Origin: Gammaproteobacteria bacterium AqS3
GTDB lineage: Bacteria; Pseudomonadota; Gammaproteobacteria; MEIF01; AqS3
Length of the DNA stretch: 35,167 nucleotides
Reading direction: 5' to 3'
Assembly: GCA_001750645.1 (NCBI GenBank)
Contig: MEIF01000022.1
Location: 1 to 35,167 of the forward strand
The position numbers and the translations under genes were made by a program. A model generated the notes under the pieces. The model did not search any database. It was not told the DNA's origin and saw nothing but the letters and a program-made list of their open reading frames with translations. This document shows, piece by piece, positions 22,425-31,250 of this stretch (position 1 is its first letter; every line of letters begins with the position of its first letter).

Positions 22425-24494
22425 ATCCTGTTCGGGCGGTTCTGAATCGTCAATCTGTTTTCCCTGCCAGTCCTTGACTATTTTTTTCCAATCAATTGGT
22501 CGTTTTTCTTGTCCAGTCCAGACCTTCCAAAAATCTGGGTTGTCTGACTGCGGGCGCTCGCACTTCTTCAAGTCATTCATTCTGACCATCACCGGCAATT
22601 CCGAAGCCCAGCCAAGCAAAATCGCGTGCTGGGCTGGCAGTGACGGCAGCTCTCTCAATAACCCTCTAAGGTTGTCCGGCACAAGCCGACCGATGAGTTC
22701 CTGATCTCGGTCATTGCTGATGCGGTGCAGCAGAAAGCTATTGCACTGCGAAAGAACAGTTGGCGAGAGTTCAGAAGGTCTCTGGGAAGACAGTACAAGT
22801 CCGAGTCCAAATTTCCTGCCCTCTCTGGCGATTTTTTCAAAGACCTGACAACAGATAGATGAAGCACTCTGAACCTCTGAGTCTTCCTTGTATCGCTTAA
22901 TAAATGTATGTGCCTCTTCCATCACTAATACGGTGGGCAAGGATTTTCCCTCAAGTTTTCTATACCTTTGCAAGGCTTCAAAAACCATTCTCGCCACCAC
23001 TGCTGTAACTAAATGAACAATTTCAGTGGGAACCAAGGATAAATCTATGACAGTGACATAGCCGTTTTCCGCCTCATTCCCTCCAATATAGTCTTTCAGC
23101 CATTCATCAAGCTTAAGCTCTTCATCATCGCCAATGATTTCGTTCATTCGAGCATCTTCCAGCATTGTTCGAATGCGTGTTAGCAAATACTCCATATATT
23201 GCGAGCTGCTAGAACTTTTTGACAATAATTCAAAATAATTTAAAAAATCTTGTCCAGAAAATTTGATCGGAATATCTTCACTCATCGACAGGATTTCTTT
23301 TTCAACACCATTGAAAAAATAAAACGCTATTTCCATTTCATTGATTATTTTGTCAATTTCCTCATGCGAAGCTTGAATCCTTGGGTACGGATTTTTATCT
23401 GATTTTTCTCTTATATTCTTATAATTTTCTAACACAGAAATTAAAGAATTTAACCTTTCATTATCTTCGTATAGTTTTTGTTCAAGATGCCTGATATCAC
23501 CAAGCCAGCCAGATATATCATCTAGAAAACGAATAGATTCCTTATATCCTGTCCAAAGCTTCCCGTTTTTCTTTTCTGTTCTTACTTTTTCTAAAACAGA
23601 CCCTAGAAAATCTTTGATTTCTATACTGACATGTACTGTTGCTTGATAATCTCTGTTTCTCATTGATCGAAGGGCGCGCCTTAGTAATGGCGCTTGAGCA
23701 CCCGAACTGGCTTTTGTAAAAGAAATCCATTCTGCACTGTTCCAGAACCACAAAGGAGCTTTCAAAGGCTGATTAGGTTTAGTTGAACCAACTTGAAAAA
23801 CCCGTGCTGATTTTTTAAATACGCTTGAATATTCTCCATTTGGATCTAACACTATAAACCTTGCATTAGGCTTTAAATTTTTAGGTGCCTCTTTTTCAGC
23901 AACTTGCATTGACCATTGAATCAGCCCTGCAACTGAACATGATTTTCCACTCCCAGTATTCCCGAGAACAGCCAAGTGCTGGCCAAATAATTTGTCCGGA
24001 TCAACTTTAACTTCAGCATTTGCCATCATAGGGCTGGTGCCAATTTTGACGTGTTTGTTCTCGCCAGTCTCAACGATAGCTTTAAGCTGCTCATCTGTTG
24101 GAATAAGAACAGGCTCTCCGACACTGGGGAACGCATGCACACCTCTCGCAAATGAAAAACTGTCGCCGTCCTGCTTAAGGATTCCGAGAGGGTTGACTCG
24201 CATTTTTCTGAGCGGAAACGGAAGGTCAATCAAGCCGTAATCCTGAAATCCCTTGCGCTTGGGAAATGAAGAATGCTCAACCGTTATCCATTCAACCTGA
24301 GAAACGATGTGGCCAGAGCCCGCAGCAATAAGAACATAGCCATTAACCTGTGGAAATGCTCTCGGAACACCTGCATTTGCCGCCACACCATCAGGGGTTT
24401 CCAAATCCAGTACAACATCGATCTGATCAGACGATACAAATTCAACCGACCCAATCCTTAAAGATGCAGAGTATTCTGTCGGGGAAATACTCAT
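22413..24494 (-). CDS. HerA-type ATPase/helicase of a SIR2-HerA system
   Basis: 693 aa. An N-terminal HAS-barrel-like region (1-100) is followed by the FtsK/HerA ATPase core: Walker A GNTGSGKS (178-185), Walker B VLVMEEAH (522-529) and the sensor/arginine region SSQRPSELSPTVLSQCN (569-585), typical of DUF87/HerA. Between the Walker motifs lies a long coiled, charged insert (about 250-470), larger than in archaeal HerA. HerA partners assemble as hexamers and activate or hold the SIR2 effector in the SIR2-HerA (Nezha-type) anti-phage system. The start overlaps the SIR2 stop by 4 nt. AT-rich compared with flanking genes, so it was acquired horizontally. Confidence 0.9.
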   Translation of the reverse strand: MSISPTEYSASLRIGSVEFVSSDQIDVVLDLETPDGVAANAGVPRAFPQVNGYVLIAAGSGHIVSQVEWITVEHSSFPKRKGFQDYGLIDLPFPLRKMRVNPLGILKQDGDSFSFARGVHAFPSVGEPVLIPTDEQLKAIVETGENKHVKIGTSPMMANAEVKVDPDKLFGQHLAVLGNTGSGKSCSVAGLIQWSMQVAEKEAPKNLKPNARFIVLDPNGEYSSVFKKSARVFQVGSTKPNQPLKAPLWFWNSAEWISFTKASSGAQAPLLRRALRSMRNRDYQATVHVSIEIKDFLGSVLEKVRTEKKNGKLWTGYKESIRFLDDISGWLGDIRHLEQKLYEDNERLNSLISVLENYKNIREKSDKNPYPRIQASHEEIDKIINEMEIAFYFFNGVEKEILSMSEDIPIKFSGQDFLNYFELLSKSSSSSQYMEYLLTRIRTMLEDARMNEIIGDDEELKLDEWLKDYIGGNEAENGYVTVIDLSLVPTEIVHLVTAVVARMVFEALQRYRKLEGKSLPTVLVMEEAHTFIKRYKEDSEVQSASSICCQVFEKIAREGRKFGLGLVLSSQRPSELSPTVLSQCNSFLLHRISNDRDQELIGRLVPDNLRGLLRELPSLPAQHAILLGWASELPVMVRMNDLKKCERPQSDNPDFWKVWTGQEKRPIDWKKIVKDWQGKQIDDSEPPEQDGEI

Positions 24495-25891
24495 TCAGAT
24501 TCTTCGTCAGCTATATCTGAAAATAAATCAAGAGTAACTTGTGGATTTTGAGCGGTGGTCTGACCACATTCAGGTTCCTGATCACATTTAGGTTTAGGCT
24601 GCACATCTAAGCCTCGTGCTTTTAATAGTTCTGCCATTCGAATTGTGGTGCGATCAATAGCCGGCTTCGGCAAGTAGTGGTCCACCAAATTTTCCAAACA
24701 ACCAAAATGATTGCCGATAAGAAGCGAGATCTGAGCGGGACGATTAACCCGGTCGTAGAAACGTTTAATACGCCCATCAGCATGATCAAAACTCATAATG
24801 ACCAAATGCGTTGAAGGGATGGTCAGCATGTCTTCAAGCACTCTGTTGATATGCTCATCCCCAAAACCATAGCCATAAACGAAAACAGTGGAGTTGGGCC
24901 GGCAGATTGACACGGCAAAGTCTCTGAACAGTTCCACATAGGGATGTCCTGCTGTTTCCCTGTCTTTGGCCGCATTGGGATAAATGAGAAGGTTTTCATG
25001 CCCTTCCTCTAGATACTTACCAATATCTTGAGCACCATAAGGAAGTGCATATCGGCGAACAATTCGGTCCCTAACGCTCCAGTCTAGAGAGCCGTGAAGT
25101 TTTGTGAAGTGGGCCACGCCCTCCAAGTATCGCGGCTCGCCGCGAATCCCCGGAGGGTTGTAGTGCATGTCCACTTCCATGCGCGAGGAACGAAAAATTG
25201 GATTGACGGAACCAACAAATCGGTCAATCAAACGGATGCCGGCAAGCTCGGAGCCAAACTCAATAATACGGTCATAGTTTGTCGTGAATATGTTCAGGCG
25301 CTCCCTGGTCGCCGACCGGCTGGCAAAGCTGATCAGAAAATTCATGAGATCCCCTGCCTTGCTTTCAGGGTTTGAACCTTGCCCGTAAATAATGCTGTGT
25401 TCATCTATCAGAATCTGGCGTATGAAATTTTTTAACCCTTGTGCAAATCCTTCATTAAGCTTTTTCAGTTGCTTCTGAATTTTTTTACCCCCATAAACCT
25501 TTTCTGAGATATAAATTTCTAACCCTCTAATCAGCTCGTTATAAGTTCTTATCTGATCTTCAATATTAGGCTCTTTACGCTCCGCACGCTCAGCACTTTT
25601 TTTGGCTTCATGTTCTATTTGCTTCTGAAATTCAGGCAGCGCCATTTCTGCCATTCTATTTTGGCCTTTTGCAGAACCTAAAAGAGATCTAGAGAGCCCA
25701 CTGCCCACCAACAATGAAAGGTGCTCGCTTTGCACCAGCGCAGTTAACCAGGGCTCAATCTCAGAACGGAACTTTTTCTTTTTATCATCATCATCTAGTT
25801 CTTCAGACTTAACCAGAATCTCTTTTCTGTTATCTCTAACCTTGTATAAGTTACAGCCGCCCCAATTTTTAATACTGGTTTCGTCACCCAT
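24491..25891 (-). CDS. SIR2-domain NADase effector (SIR2-HerA system)
   Basis: 466 aa from ATG 25891 (AAGG 7 nt upstream; an in-frame TTG at 25909 is the alternative). The SIR2-like fold is shown by LLVGSGLSRSL (60-70), FTTNYDRI with Asn205, KLHGSLDW with His266, and VYGYGFGDEH (338-347). The Asn/His pair corresponds to the NAD-cleaving residues of defence SIR2 proteins. Residues 90-150 form a charged coiled helix. The C-terminal tail (LDVQPKPKCDQEPE...) is disordered-looking. Paired with HerA through a 4-nt overlap, it should deplete NAD on infection. AT-rich. Inserted between convergent host genes (nitroreductase and pepN). Confidence 0.9.
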   Translation of the reverse strand: MGDETSIKNWGGCNLYKVRDNRKEILVKSEELDDDDKKKKFRSEIEPWLTALVQSEHLSLLVGSGLSRSLLGSAKGQNRMAEMALPEFQKQIEHEAKKSAERAERKEPNIEDQIRTYNELIRGLEIYISEKVYGGKKIQKQLKKLNEGFAQGLKNFIRQILIDEHSIIYGQGSNPESKAGDLMNFLISFASRSATRERLNIFTTNYDRIIEFGSELAGIRLIDRFVGSVNPIFRSSRMEVDMHYNPPGIRGEPRYLEGVAHFTKLHGSLDWSVRDRIVRRYALPYGAQDIGKYLEEGHENLLIYPNAAKDRETAGHPYVELFRDFAVSICRPNSTVFVYGYGFGDEHINRVLEDMLTIPSTHLVIMSFDHADGRIKRFYDRVNRPAQISLLIGNHFGCLENLVDHYLPKPAIDRTTIRMAELLKARGLDVQPKPKCDQEPECGQTTAQNPQVTLDLFSDIADEESE

Positions 25892-25957
25892 TTCTGAACC
25901 CTTCTTCAAGACCCATCAAAGCCAGCGGCCTTAAGTTCCCCCGATAAAAAAGCACAC

Positions 25958-28663
25958 CTACCCCTCCAGCCCCAGGTCGATGACTTCGGAGAGGTCGGCT
26001 GAGAGGTCGTCGCCGCGGGTTTTGAGGTTCTGCAGCGCCCGGCGGCAGCCCTGCTGCAGCGCCGGGGCGAGTCTGCGGTAGCGCACCAGGGGCTGCGCCA
26101 GGCGCGCCGCCAGCTGGGGGTTGGCGCGGTCGAGTTCGCCGAGGAAGTCCGCCAGAAAGATGTAGCCGGCGCCGTCGCTGCGGTGGAAGTGATGCGGGTT
26201 CTGGGCAAAGCTGCCGATCAGAGCGCGCACGGCGTTGGGATTGCCGCCGGCGAGTCGCTCGTCGCCCTGCAGTCGGCGGATGTTGTCGAGGTCGCCGAGG
26301 TGCTCGCTGGCGGCCTGCCAGCGCAGCCAGGCGTCGAGCACGAGGGGTTCGTCGGCGCGGCTCCGGCGCAGTTCCTCAAGGTGCGAGCGGGCGCGCTCGG
26401 TGCCCGCCCGGCTGAGCAGCAGCGCCGTCATGCCGGCGGACAGGTCGGTCATGTTGGCGCCCTCGATAACCTGGCGCTCGGCCAGCTCGCACCAGTCGGC
26501 ATTGCCGTCGAGACAGAGCAGCTCGAGGCAGCGGTTCGACAGCAGCCGCGCGGTCGCCTGGCGCCAATCGGGGCTGTAGGAGGCATCTTTCAAGACGCCA
26601 CCCCGCAAATGCTCCCAGACTTCTGTCAACCTGCCCCGCAGGGCATCGGCCAGCCGCCCCAGCAGCCGGCTGCGCTCGAGGGCGATTTTCTGGGGCTCGG
26701 CGGCGTCGCTCAGCTCGATGAGCTGCGCCATGTCGGGGAAGGACAGCGCCTGGGCGCCGCGGGCGGGTTCCTGCGCGCTGCACTCGAGCGCGCTCGCCAC
26801 GGCCTCGATCAGGGTGTCGGCGTGGGCGTCGGCGTCGGCGATGGCCAGAACGCCGAGCTGCTGCAGAGCGTCCCAGCGGTTGAAGGGGTCGGTGTCGATC
26901 TGCGCGCGCCGCTGCAGCTCGTCGGGCGCCGGCGTGTCAATGCGCCGCACCGGGGCCGAAAATCCGCGCAGCAGCGAGGCCATCGGGCGGCGATGAACGC
27001 CCTCAAAGCGCCAGCTCTGGCGCTCCCGATTGAACCTGAGCACGGTCTCGGTCGCCCCGCCCTGGCCATCTGCCCCGCCGCCCTCGCCGACCCCGCCGGC
27101 GATGTCATCGCTGTGCAGCGGCAGCGGCGCCCCGGCGCTGTCGCCCTCGGCATCCAGCAGCGCCATGCGCACCGGGATGAGCAGCGGTTCGGGGTGCTTC
27201 TGCAGCCGGGTCGGCGGGGTGTGCTGGTGCAGCGTCAGCGTGTAGACGCCCTGCTCGGCGTCGTAGTCCTCCTCGACGTCGATCTGCGGGGTGCCCGACT
27301 GGAAATACCAGCGCGCGAAGTGCTCGAAGTCGAGCTCCGGTGCGAAGGGCTGCATCGCCTCGAGAAAGTCCTCGATGCAGACGGCGCGTCCGTCGTGGGC
27401 GGCAAAGTAGGCGTCGCAGCCCCGCCGGAACGCCTCGGCGCCCATGAGGGTGCGCAGCATGCCGACCACTTCGGCGCCCTTTTCATACACCGTGGCGGTG
27501 TAGAAGTTCGAGATCTCGCGGTAGCTCTGCGGCTGCACCGGGTGGGCGGTGGGGCTGCCGTCCTCGGGGAACTGGATGCTGCGCAGCATGCGCACCACGG
27601 CGATGCGCTCGGTGTCGGCGTCGCGCGCGTCGGCGACGAAGTGGTTCTCGCGGAACACCGTAAAGCCCTCCTTGAGGCTCAGCTGGAACCAGTCGCGGCA
27701 GGTGACGCGGTTGCCCGACCAGTTGTGGAAGTACTCGTGGGCGACGATGGCCTCGACGTTGGCGAAGGCCTGGTCGGTCTGCACCGAGGCGTCGGCGACC
27801 AGGCAGGCGGTGTTGAAGATGTTGAGGCCCTTGTTCTCCATCGCCCCCATGTTGAAGTCGTCGACCGCGACCACGTTGAAGACGTCGAGGTCGTATTCGC
27901 GCCCGTAGTTCTGCTCGTCCCAGCGCATCGACCGCACCAGGGCGTCCATGGCGAAGTCGAGCCGCTCGAGATGCTGGGCGGCGGCGTAGATGCGCAGCTG
28001 CACAGGGCGCCCGGAGCAGGTCTCGAAGATGCGCTCGATCCAGGTGAGGTCGCCGCCGATCAGGGCGAACAGGTAGGACGGCTTGGGAAAGGGGTCGTCC
28101 CAGAGCGCCCAGTGGCGCTGGCCCTCCTCGCCGGTCTCGATGCCGGTCTCGACGCCGGTCTCGATGCAGTTGCCGTTGGCCAGCAGCACCGGGCACTCGG
28201 CCCTCGGCGCCGAGAGCCTGACCAGAAAGCGGCTCAGCACGTCGGGGCGGTCGGGATACCAGGTGATGCGGCGGAAGCCCTCGGCCTCGCACTGCGTGCA
28301 GAACAGCCCGCTGGTGCGGTAGAGCCCCTCGAGCCGGGTGTTGCCGTGCGGGTCGATGCGGACGTGCGTCTTCAGGGTGAAGGCCTCGGCCGGCGGCCGC
28401 AGCAGGTGCAGGCGGGCGCCGTCGATGCGGTAGTCGGCGCCCTCCTCGAGGGGGCTGCCGTCGCCCCAGAACAGCCCCAGGGTGTCGAGGTCTTCGCCGT
28501 CGAGGACGAGCTCGCCCGGCTCCCCGGCGGCAAAGTGCAGCCGGGTGCGCACCTCGGCCGGGGCGTCGAGGTGCAGGTCGATCTCAAGTTCGGTGCGCTC
28601 GAGGGTGCGCGGATACGGACGGTAGTCTTTGAGGTAGACGGTGGTGTCGGCGGCCTCAGCCAC
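25958..28663 (-). CDS. pepN: Aminopeptidase N
   Basis: 901-aa M1 zinc metallopeptidase of the gammaproteobacterial PepN type (E. coli PepN is 870 aa), removing N-terminal residues from peptides in the cytoplasm. GAMEN (273-277) recognises the substrate N-terminus. HEYFH (309-313) and Glu332 in KEGF are the zinc ligands (HExxH-x18-E). The N-terminus YLKDYRPYPRTLERTELEID is typical. Two small low-complexity inserts are seen: ETGVETGIETGEEG (about 168-181) and a Gly-rich loop (GGVGEGGGADGQGG). GTG 28663 overlaps the cysteine synthase stop by 8 nt, placing it last in the nadK operon. Confidence 0.95.
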   Translation of the reverse strand: MAEAADTTVYLKDYRPYPRTLERTELEIDLHLDAPAEVRTRLHFAAGEPGELVLDGEDLDTLGLFWGDGSPLEEGADYRIDGARLHLLRPPAEAFTLKTHVRIDPHGNTRLEGLYRTSGLFCTQCEAEGFRRITWYPDRPDVLSRFLVRLSAPRAECPVLLANGNCIETGVETGIETGEEGQRHWALWDDPFPKPSYLFALIGGDLTWIERIFETCSGRPVQLRIYAAAQHLERLDFAMDALVRSMRWDEQNYGREYDLDVFNVVAVDDFNMGAMENKGLNIFNTACLVADASVQTDQAFANVEAIVAHEYFHNWSGNRVTCRDWFQLSLKEGFTVFRENHFVADARDADTERIAVVRMLRSIQFPEDGSPTAHPVQPQSYREISNFYTATVYEKGAEVVGMLRTLMGAEAFRRGCDAYFAAHDGRAVCIEDFLEAMQPFAPELDFEHFARWYFQSGTPQIDVEEDYDAEQGVYTLTLHQHTPPTRLQKHPEPLLIPVRMALLDAEGDSAGAPLPLHSDDIAGGVGEGGGADGQGGATETVLRFNRERQSWRFEGVHRRPMASLLRGFSAPVRRIDTPAPDELQRRAQIDTDPFNRWDALQQLGVLAIADADAHADTLIEAVASALECSAQEPARGAQALSFPDMAQLIELSDAAEPQKIALERSRLLGRLADALRGRLTEVWEHLRGGVLKDASYSPDWRQATARLLSNRCLELLCLDGNADWCELAERQVIEGANMTDLSAGMTALLLSRAGTERARSHLEELRRSRADEPLVLDAWLRWQAASEHLGDLDNIRRLQGDERLAGGNPNAVRALIGSFAQNPHHFHRSDGAGYIFLADFLGELDRANPQLAARLAQPLVRYRRLAPALQQGCRRALQNLKTRGDDLSADLSEVIDLGLEG

Positions 28664-29663
28664 GGTGCATCAGCGCCTCGGGGTCAAACCCCTTTTCGGC
28701 GAGGAACTCGGGGTTGTAGAGCTTGCTCTGATAGCGCCCGCCGGCGTCGCACAGGATGGTCACGACGCTGGCGCCGGCGCCGAGCCTGCGCGCCAGGTGC
28801 ATGGCCCCGGCGACGTTGATGCCCGATGAGCCGCCGAGAAACAGCCCGTCGCTGCGCACCAGGCTGAACAGCGTGCCCAGCATCTCCTCATCGCCGATGC
28901 GAAAGGCCGAGTCGACTTCGAGCCCCTCGAGGTTGGCGGTGATGCGCCCCTGGCCGATGCCCTCGGTCATCGAGGAGCCCTCGGCGGCGAGGGCGCCGCA
29001 GGCGTAGTGGCCGTAGAGCGCCGAGCCGTGCGGGTCGGCCAGGCCGATGTGAACCCCCGGGTCGGCCTCTCTCAGCGCCGCTGAGATGCCGGCCAGCGTC
29101 CCGCCGGTGCCGACCGCGCAGATGAAGCCGTCCGGGGCGCCGCCGAGCTGCTCGACGATCTCCGGGCCGGTGGTGGTGCGGTGGATGTCGCGGTTGGCGG
29201 TGTTGTCGAACTGGTTGGCCCAGAGCACCGGGCCGGATTCGGTCTCGGCGAGCTCCCGGGCGATCTGCTCGGAGCGGTGGACGTAGTTGCCGGGGTCGCG
29301 GTAGGGCACGGCGGGGACGAGGATCAGCTCGGCGCCGATGGCGCGCAGGGTGTCCTGCTTCTCCTTGGACTGGGTTTCGGGCATGACGATGACGCTGCGA
29401 ATGCCCATGCTGGAGGCCAGCAGGGTCAGGCCGATTCCGGTGTTGCCCGCCGTCCCCTCGACGACGATCCCGCCCGGGGCGAGGCGGCCCTCGTCCAGCG
29501 CCCGCCGCAGAATCCCCAGGGCGGTGCGGTCCTTGACCGAGCCGCCGGGGTTGCTGAATTCGGCCTTGCCGTAGATGTCGCAGCCGGTCTGCTCGGAGGG
29601 GCCGGCGAGGCGGATCAGCTGGGTGCCGCCGACCGCCTCGATCAGGTTGCCGCAGACCTTCAT
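28656..29663 (-). CDS. Cysteine synthase family protein
   Basis: 335-aa PLP-dependent fold-type II enzyme making cysteine from O-acetylserine (or a related substrate) and sulfide. NPGGSVKDR holds the PLP Lys44, GTAGNTGIGL (70-79) is the phosphate/substrate loop, and AVGTGGTLAG and LGGSSGIN bind PLP. The order and length fit CysK/CysM; choosing between them by eye is not safe. ATG 29663 overlaps the rhomboid stop by 4 nt (ATGA), so translation is coupled. It is third in the nadK-rhomboid-cys-pepN operon. Confidence 0.93.
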   Translation of the reverse strand: MKVCGNLIEAVGGTQLIRLAGPSEQTGCDIYGKAEFSNPGGSVKDRTALGILRRALDEGRLAPGGIVVEGTAGNTGIGLTLLASSMGIRSVIVMPETQSKEKQDTLRAIGAELILVPAVPYRDPGNYVHRSEQIARELAETESGPVLWANQFDNTANRDIHRTTTGPEIVEQLGGAPDGFICAVGTGGTLAGISAALREADPGVHIGLADPHGSALYGHYACGALAAEGSSMTEGIGQGRITANLEGLEVDSAFRIGDEEMLGTLFSLVRSDGLFLGGSSGINVAGAMHLARRLGAGASVVTILCDAGGRYQSKLYNPEFLAEKGFDPEALMHRG

Positions 29664-30259
29664 CGGGGCGACACCGACGCCTGCTGGGCGATCCACCCCA
29701 GAGCCATCCCCGAAACGGCGCCGATCAGATGTGCGTGGTTGGCCACGGCCGCCCCCATCAACACGCTGAGCAAGCCAATATAACCCAGCACGAGGTTGAT
29801 CAGCAGAACCAGGGTGATGCCCTGGTCGAGGCCGTAGGCCGGGCGCGCACGGGAGCGCATCCAGCGATAGCCCCAGAGGCCGTAGACCGCCCCCGAGAGC
29901 CCGCCGATCACCGAGGCGCCCGAGAGCCAGTGCTCGCCCAGCAGCCCGGCGATGCTGGTGCAGGCGATCAGCGCCAGCAGCGGGCCGGGGCCGTCGAGCC
30001 GCTCGACGTCCTCGGCCAGCAGGTAGACGAACACCCCGTTGAACAGCAGGTGCAGGATGCCGAAGTGCAGCAGCGTTGCGCTGATCAGCCGCCAGGGCTG
30101 CTGCCAGTCAAAGGCGCCGAAGAGCCCCAGGGCGGGGTCGGGCGGGGTCAGGTTGAGCCAGGCCAGGACTGCGGCGTCCTTGCCGAACTGCCCCAGCAGG
30201 CTGACGGCAACGGCGGCGGCGATGACGCCGCGGGTGGCCGTCATCCAGGCGGCGCTCAC
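29660..30259 (-). CDS. Rhomboid family intramembrane serine protease
   Basis: 199 aa with about six membrane helices. WRLISATLLHFGILHLLFNG is the rhomboid WR/HxxxN region, GGLSGAVYGLWGYRWM carries the catalytic Ser (GxSG), and ANHAHLIGAVSGMALGW the catalytic His. It cleaves transmembrane substrates within the inner membrane. GTG 30259 is taken as start because it overlaps the nadK stop by 4 nt (GTGA), as elsewhere in this operon; ATG 30244 is possible. Substrate unknown. Confidence 0.88.
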   Translation of the reverse strand: MSAAWMTATRGVIAAAVAVSLLGQFGKDAAVLAWLNLTPPDPALGLFGAFDWQQPWRLISATLLHFGILHLLFNGVFVYLLAEDVERLDGPGPLLALIACTSIAGLLGEHWLSGASVIGGLSGAVYGLWGYRWMRSRARPAYGLDQGITLVLLINLVLGYIGLLSVLMGAAVANHAHLIGAVSGMALGWIAQQASVSPR

Positions 30260-31107
30260 GTGCGCCAGCCGAGTTTTTTGCCGTAGACCTCGAAGGGGTC
30301 GTAGCCGAGTGCGTGCAGCAGCCTCAGCCCCTTGGGCAGCAGGTCGACGCGCACCTCGTCGCCGTCGCTGACGCTGACCTCCTCGCTGCTGTCGAGGGTC
30401 ACAAAGCACTTGCCCTTCCTGCTGCGGACGCTGGCCAGCTTCAGCTCGGTGTCGCCGGAGAGCACCAGCGGGCGGCTCGACAGCGACTGCGACAGCATCG
30501 GCACCACCAGCACCGCCGAGGTGGCCGGCGAGATGATCGGCCCGCCCGCCGAGAGCGCATAGGCCGTCGAGCCGGTCGGCGAGGCCACGATGATGCCGTC
30601 GGCGCGCAGGTGCACCGGTGCATAGCGGTCGATCTGCAGGCTGTACTCGACCAGCTGGGCGACTTTCCCCGAGTGCAGCACGGCCTCGTTGAGCGCCACG
30701 CCGGTGAAGTCGCCGATGCGCACCCGCACCAGGCTGCGGTACTGCTCGCGGTAGGCGCCCTGCAGGATGGGCAGCAGGGTCTTGTCGAGCTGATCGGGGT
30801 TGACCTCGCTCAGAAACCCGACCCGGCCGAGGTTGACGCCGACGACGGGAATGTCGGAGTCGACCAGCACGCGCGCCGCCCCCAGCATGTTGCCGTCGCC
30901 GCCGACCACCACCACCAGATCGCAGGCGCCGGCCATCCTGGGCAGCGGGACGCCGGCGGCATCCACCTCCAGCCCCTTGGCCAGGTCCGGCTGCGGCGAC
31001 ACCGTGATCCCCTGCCCGACCAGCCAGTCGTAGACCGGGCGCACCTCGTCAGCCGCGCGTCGGCTGATCAGCCCGATGTTTGAAAAATTCAGGGTTTCGT
31101 CGGCCAT
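30256..31107 (-). CDS. nadK: NAD kinase
   Basis: 283-aa ATP-dependent NAD kinase making NADP. VVVVGGDGNMLGAARVL contains the GGDG signature, then GVNLGRVGFLSE, LNEAVLHSG, and the ADGIIVASPTGSTAYALSAGG substrate region. Length matches the family. ATG 31107 (MADETLNFSNIGLISR) is chosen; the RBS is weak. First gene of the operon with rhomboid, cysteine synthase and pepN. Host NAD metabolism, not obviously tied to the NADase effectors, although its product pool would be affected by them. Confidence 0.94.
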   Translation of the reverse strand: MADETLNFSNIGLISRRAADEVRPVYDWLVGQGITVSPQPDLAKGLEVDAAGVPLPRMAGACDLVVVVGGDGNMLGAARVLVDSDIPVVGVNLGRVGFLSEVNPDQLDKTLLPILQGAYREQYRSLVRVRIGDFTGVALNEAVLHSGKVAQLVEYSLQIDRYAPVHLRADGIIVASPTGSTAYALSAGGPIISPATSAVLVVPMLSQSLSSRPLVLSGDTELKLASVRSRKGKCFVTLDSSEEVSVSDGDEVRVDLLPKGLRLLHALGYDPFEVYGKKLGWRT

Positions 31108-31198
31108 CTGTCGATGTCCATGCCCGGCCGCTCCGAGCACCGGGTGTCGCTGCGGCTCTGCTTGCTGAAAAGCACCAAAAAAATCCCCCGGGAGCCAT

Positions 31199-31235
31199 AA
31201 AAAAGGCCGGGATGCCTCGGGGGCACCCCGGCCTT
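31199..31235 (-). terminator. Rho-independent terminator of the coiled-coil gene
   Basis: On the minus strand AAGGCCGGG and CCCGGCCTT (31227-31235 and 31203-31211) form a perfect 9-bp GC-rich stem with a 15-nt loop, followed by TTTTT. It lies 16 nt after the stop of the gene at 31251. The clearest terminator in the window. Confidence 0.93.
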
Positions 31236-31250
31236 GAAAAGCGCGCTCGG

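Noticed and set aside
26183-28819. An 878-codon open frame on the plus strand opposite pepN
   Set aside because: It is antisense to a gene with clear M1 aminopeptidase motifs; its translation is Gly/Val/Ala/Leu-rich with no domain. Long antisense frames are expected in GC-rich codon-biased DNA.
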